Assembly (NCBI GenBank): GCA_049999765.1
Contig: JBNGIQ010009421.1
Location: forward strand, 190,146-225,220
Length of the DNA: 35,075 nucleotides
Reading direction: 5' to 3'
Origin: Phaeoceros laevis
Lineage: Eukaryota > Anthocerotophyta > Anthocerotopsida > Notothyladales
Each line of letters opens with the position of its first letter. Within the stretch, counting starts at the first letter, position 1. Shown piece by piece: positions 33,945-35,075 of the stretch. The notes under the pieces are model-generated. The model ran no database searches. It was not told the DNA's origin and saw nothing but the letters and a program-made list of their open reading frames with translations. The position numbers were made by a program, and so were the translations under genes.

Positions 33945-35075
33945 CCCCAAAGCTGCCCCACCCCTCCTGCCCAGCCCCATACCCCGTTCAACAGCCAACC
34001 CCTCCTCACCAGACTATTAATGTGAAGATGCTTCACTACAAGAAGGTGGTCCTTACATTCTTTGACCATTTTCGGATTTTGCAGTATCGGGGAGTATATG
34101 TTTCATTCCAAAAAAACTCAAAAAGTGACAAGACATTGATTCAAACACTCAAAATGAGTACCTTGGTCATTCTCGGGTTAGGTTATTTTTATTTAGCATT
34201 GAATAAAGCAAATAGAACATCCTCAAATTTGATTGGGGGGAGAAAAGATCATGTCATTAATGTCTCAACTATTCGGTACGCTATTCAAGAGAAATAGATC
34301 TCCAGATTGGAGGACCAGGTTCAAATTGGGAACCAGCGATTCAAGAGGGTACATCATTACTTATTGAGTTGAGAAAAAATTGAACAGCACAACACAGCTC
34401 TCTCTAAACTAAAAATGTACAGTGTAATCTATAGAAGGCTTCATAGTTCATAGTACTTCATACGCCAAATCTTATATAATAAAAAAATAGGGGTAGGTGG
34501 TGTTGTTTGTGTGTGCGAGTGCCCTAACCCTAACTTATTATATATAGCTATTTTAATCTACATATATTATATATTATCTTAATCTTACGTATATCTATAG
34601 ATATAGTTTTTTTATCATATATTTGAGCAAAAGCATATTTTTATATTTATGTTAAATACAGAACTCCACTTAATGGTCACTTTGTATACACTTTAGAGAT
34701 TGGTTCAATTGGTTTCATTTGATATAATTCTCTATGCATTTATAACCAAACAAGATTCAACAACTTCTTCTTAGAATGGCGTAAATAATTTTCTAGCTTG
34801 CTAAAGCCAATCTCAAAAAGTCAAAAATAGCTAGGAACATCTATATAACTTTACAACTTAATAATATATTAAATATATAAAAATAAGTCTATTATTCAAA
34901 TATATATAATTTAATAATCATTCTTTTAAATCAATAGACAATTATATTCTTGTGCTTAGTCTCATATAGATATGGTCAATCTTTTTGCATCTAGGACGGC
35001 AAGGGACAATGGTAAGATGTAAAACTATTGAAATGAGTTGGCACATATGATGTCTTTTTATTAGACCATTATGAT
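33945..35075. other. AT-rich DNA to window end, no gene recognised
   Basis: An open frame runs to 34297 but starts in the GC-rich island without an ATG and has no family resemblance. The last 600 bp are A/T runs and TATA-type simple sequence, including a 16-bp perfect palindrome TATATCTATAGATATA (34590-34605). Confidence 0.45.
34522..34533 (-). repeat. Short interstitial telomere-like motif
   Basis: CCCTAACCCTAA, two units of the TTAGGG type on the minus strand. The same unit type occurs at 3823-3835. With two units only, this may be chance. Confidence 0.5.

Noticed and set aside
34522-34533. Chromosome end suggested by CCCTAACCCTAA
   Set aside because: Only two units, with ordinary AT-rich DNA continuing for over 500 bp.

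Overview
The window looks like nuclear DNA of a green-lineage (streptophyte-type) eukaryote. The genes are split by short GT-AG introns, mostly about 60-150 nt. There is a plant-type histone H2B, a PLS-type pentatricopeptide repeat (PPR) fragment, a plant-like SPT5, NKAP and COG1, and a nuclear tRNA-Ala with the eukaryotic A54 T-loop. No operons, Shine-Dalgarno sites or CRISPR arrays are present. I cannot fix the genus; a charophyte alga or an early-diverging land plant would fit.

Layout. 1-373 (-): 5' end of a PPR gene cut by the window edge. About 1071-1689 (+): a weakly supported small gene. 1792-2074 (-): two C-terminal exons of an RH22-like DEAD-box helicase without the rest of the gene. 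3870-5033 (+): NKAP-family protein with a telobox-like motif upstream. 6493-6565 (+): tRNA-Ala(TGC). 6651-8511: a repeat-bounded segment with two long inverted arms, probably a non-autonomous mobile element. 8783-13955 (-): SPT5 transcription elongation factor, resolved into 22 exons and 1046 codons. 14359-16310 (+): POT/SLC15 proton-peptide transporter in 4 exons, divergent from SPT5 across a 403-bp shared promoter region. 16601-16806: three tandem copies of a roughly 68-bp repeat. 17542-21486 (+): COG1 Golgi tethering subunit in 6 exons. 22620-23024 (+): histone H2B, followed 16 nt later by a histone-type 3' stem-loop. 23834-29770 (-): an unrecognised protein of about 1944 residues with an N-terminal membrane anchor and an internal zinc ribbon.

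From about 30,170 to the end the base composition changes to strongly AT-rich. This part holds one single-exon RING-H2 gene (31025-31621), several short tandem and inverted repeats, and a 100-N assembly gap (33617-33716). The sequence just right of the gap is an open frame of 20-residue tandem repeats ending in a stop, so the gap probably hides a repeat-protein gene.

The genes are mostly housekeeping functions (transcription elongation, splicing/transcription regulation, Golgi traffic, chromatin) and do not form one pathway. The most novel items are the giant membrane-anchored zinc-ribbon protein, the repeat protein in the gap, the histone stem-loop in a plant-like genome, and the inverted-arm element beside the tRNA.
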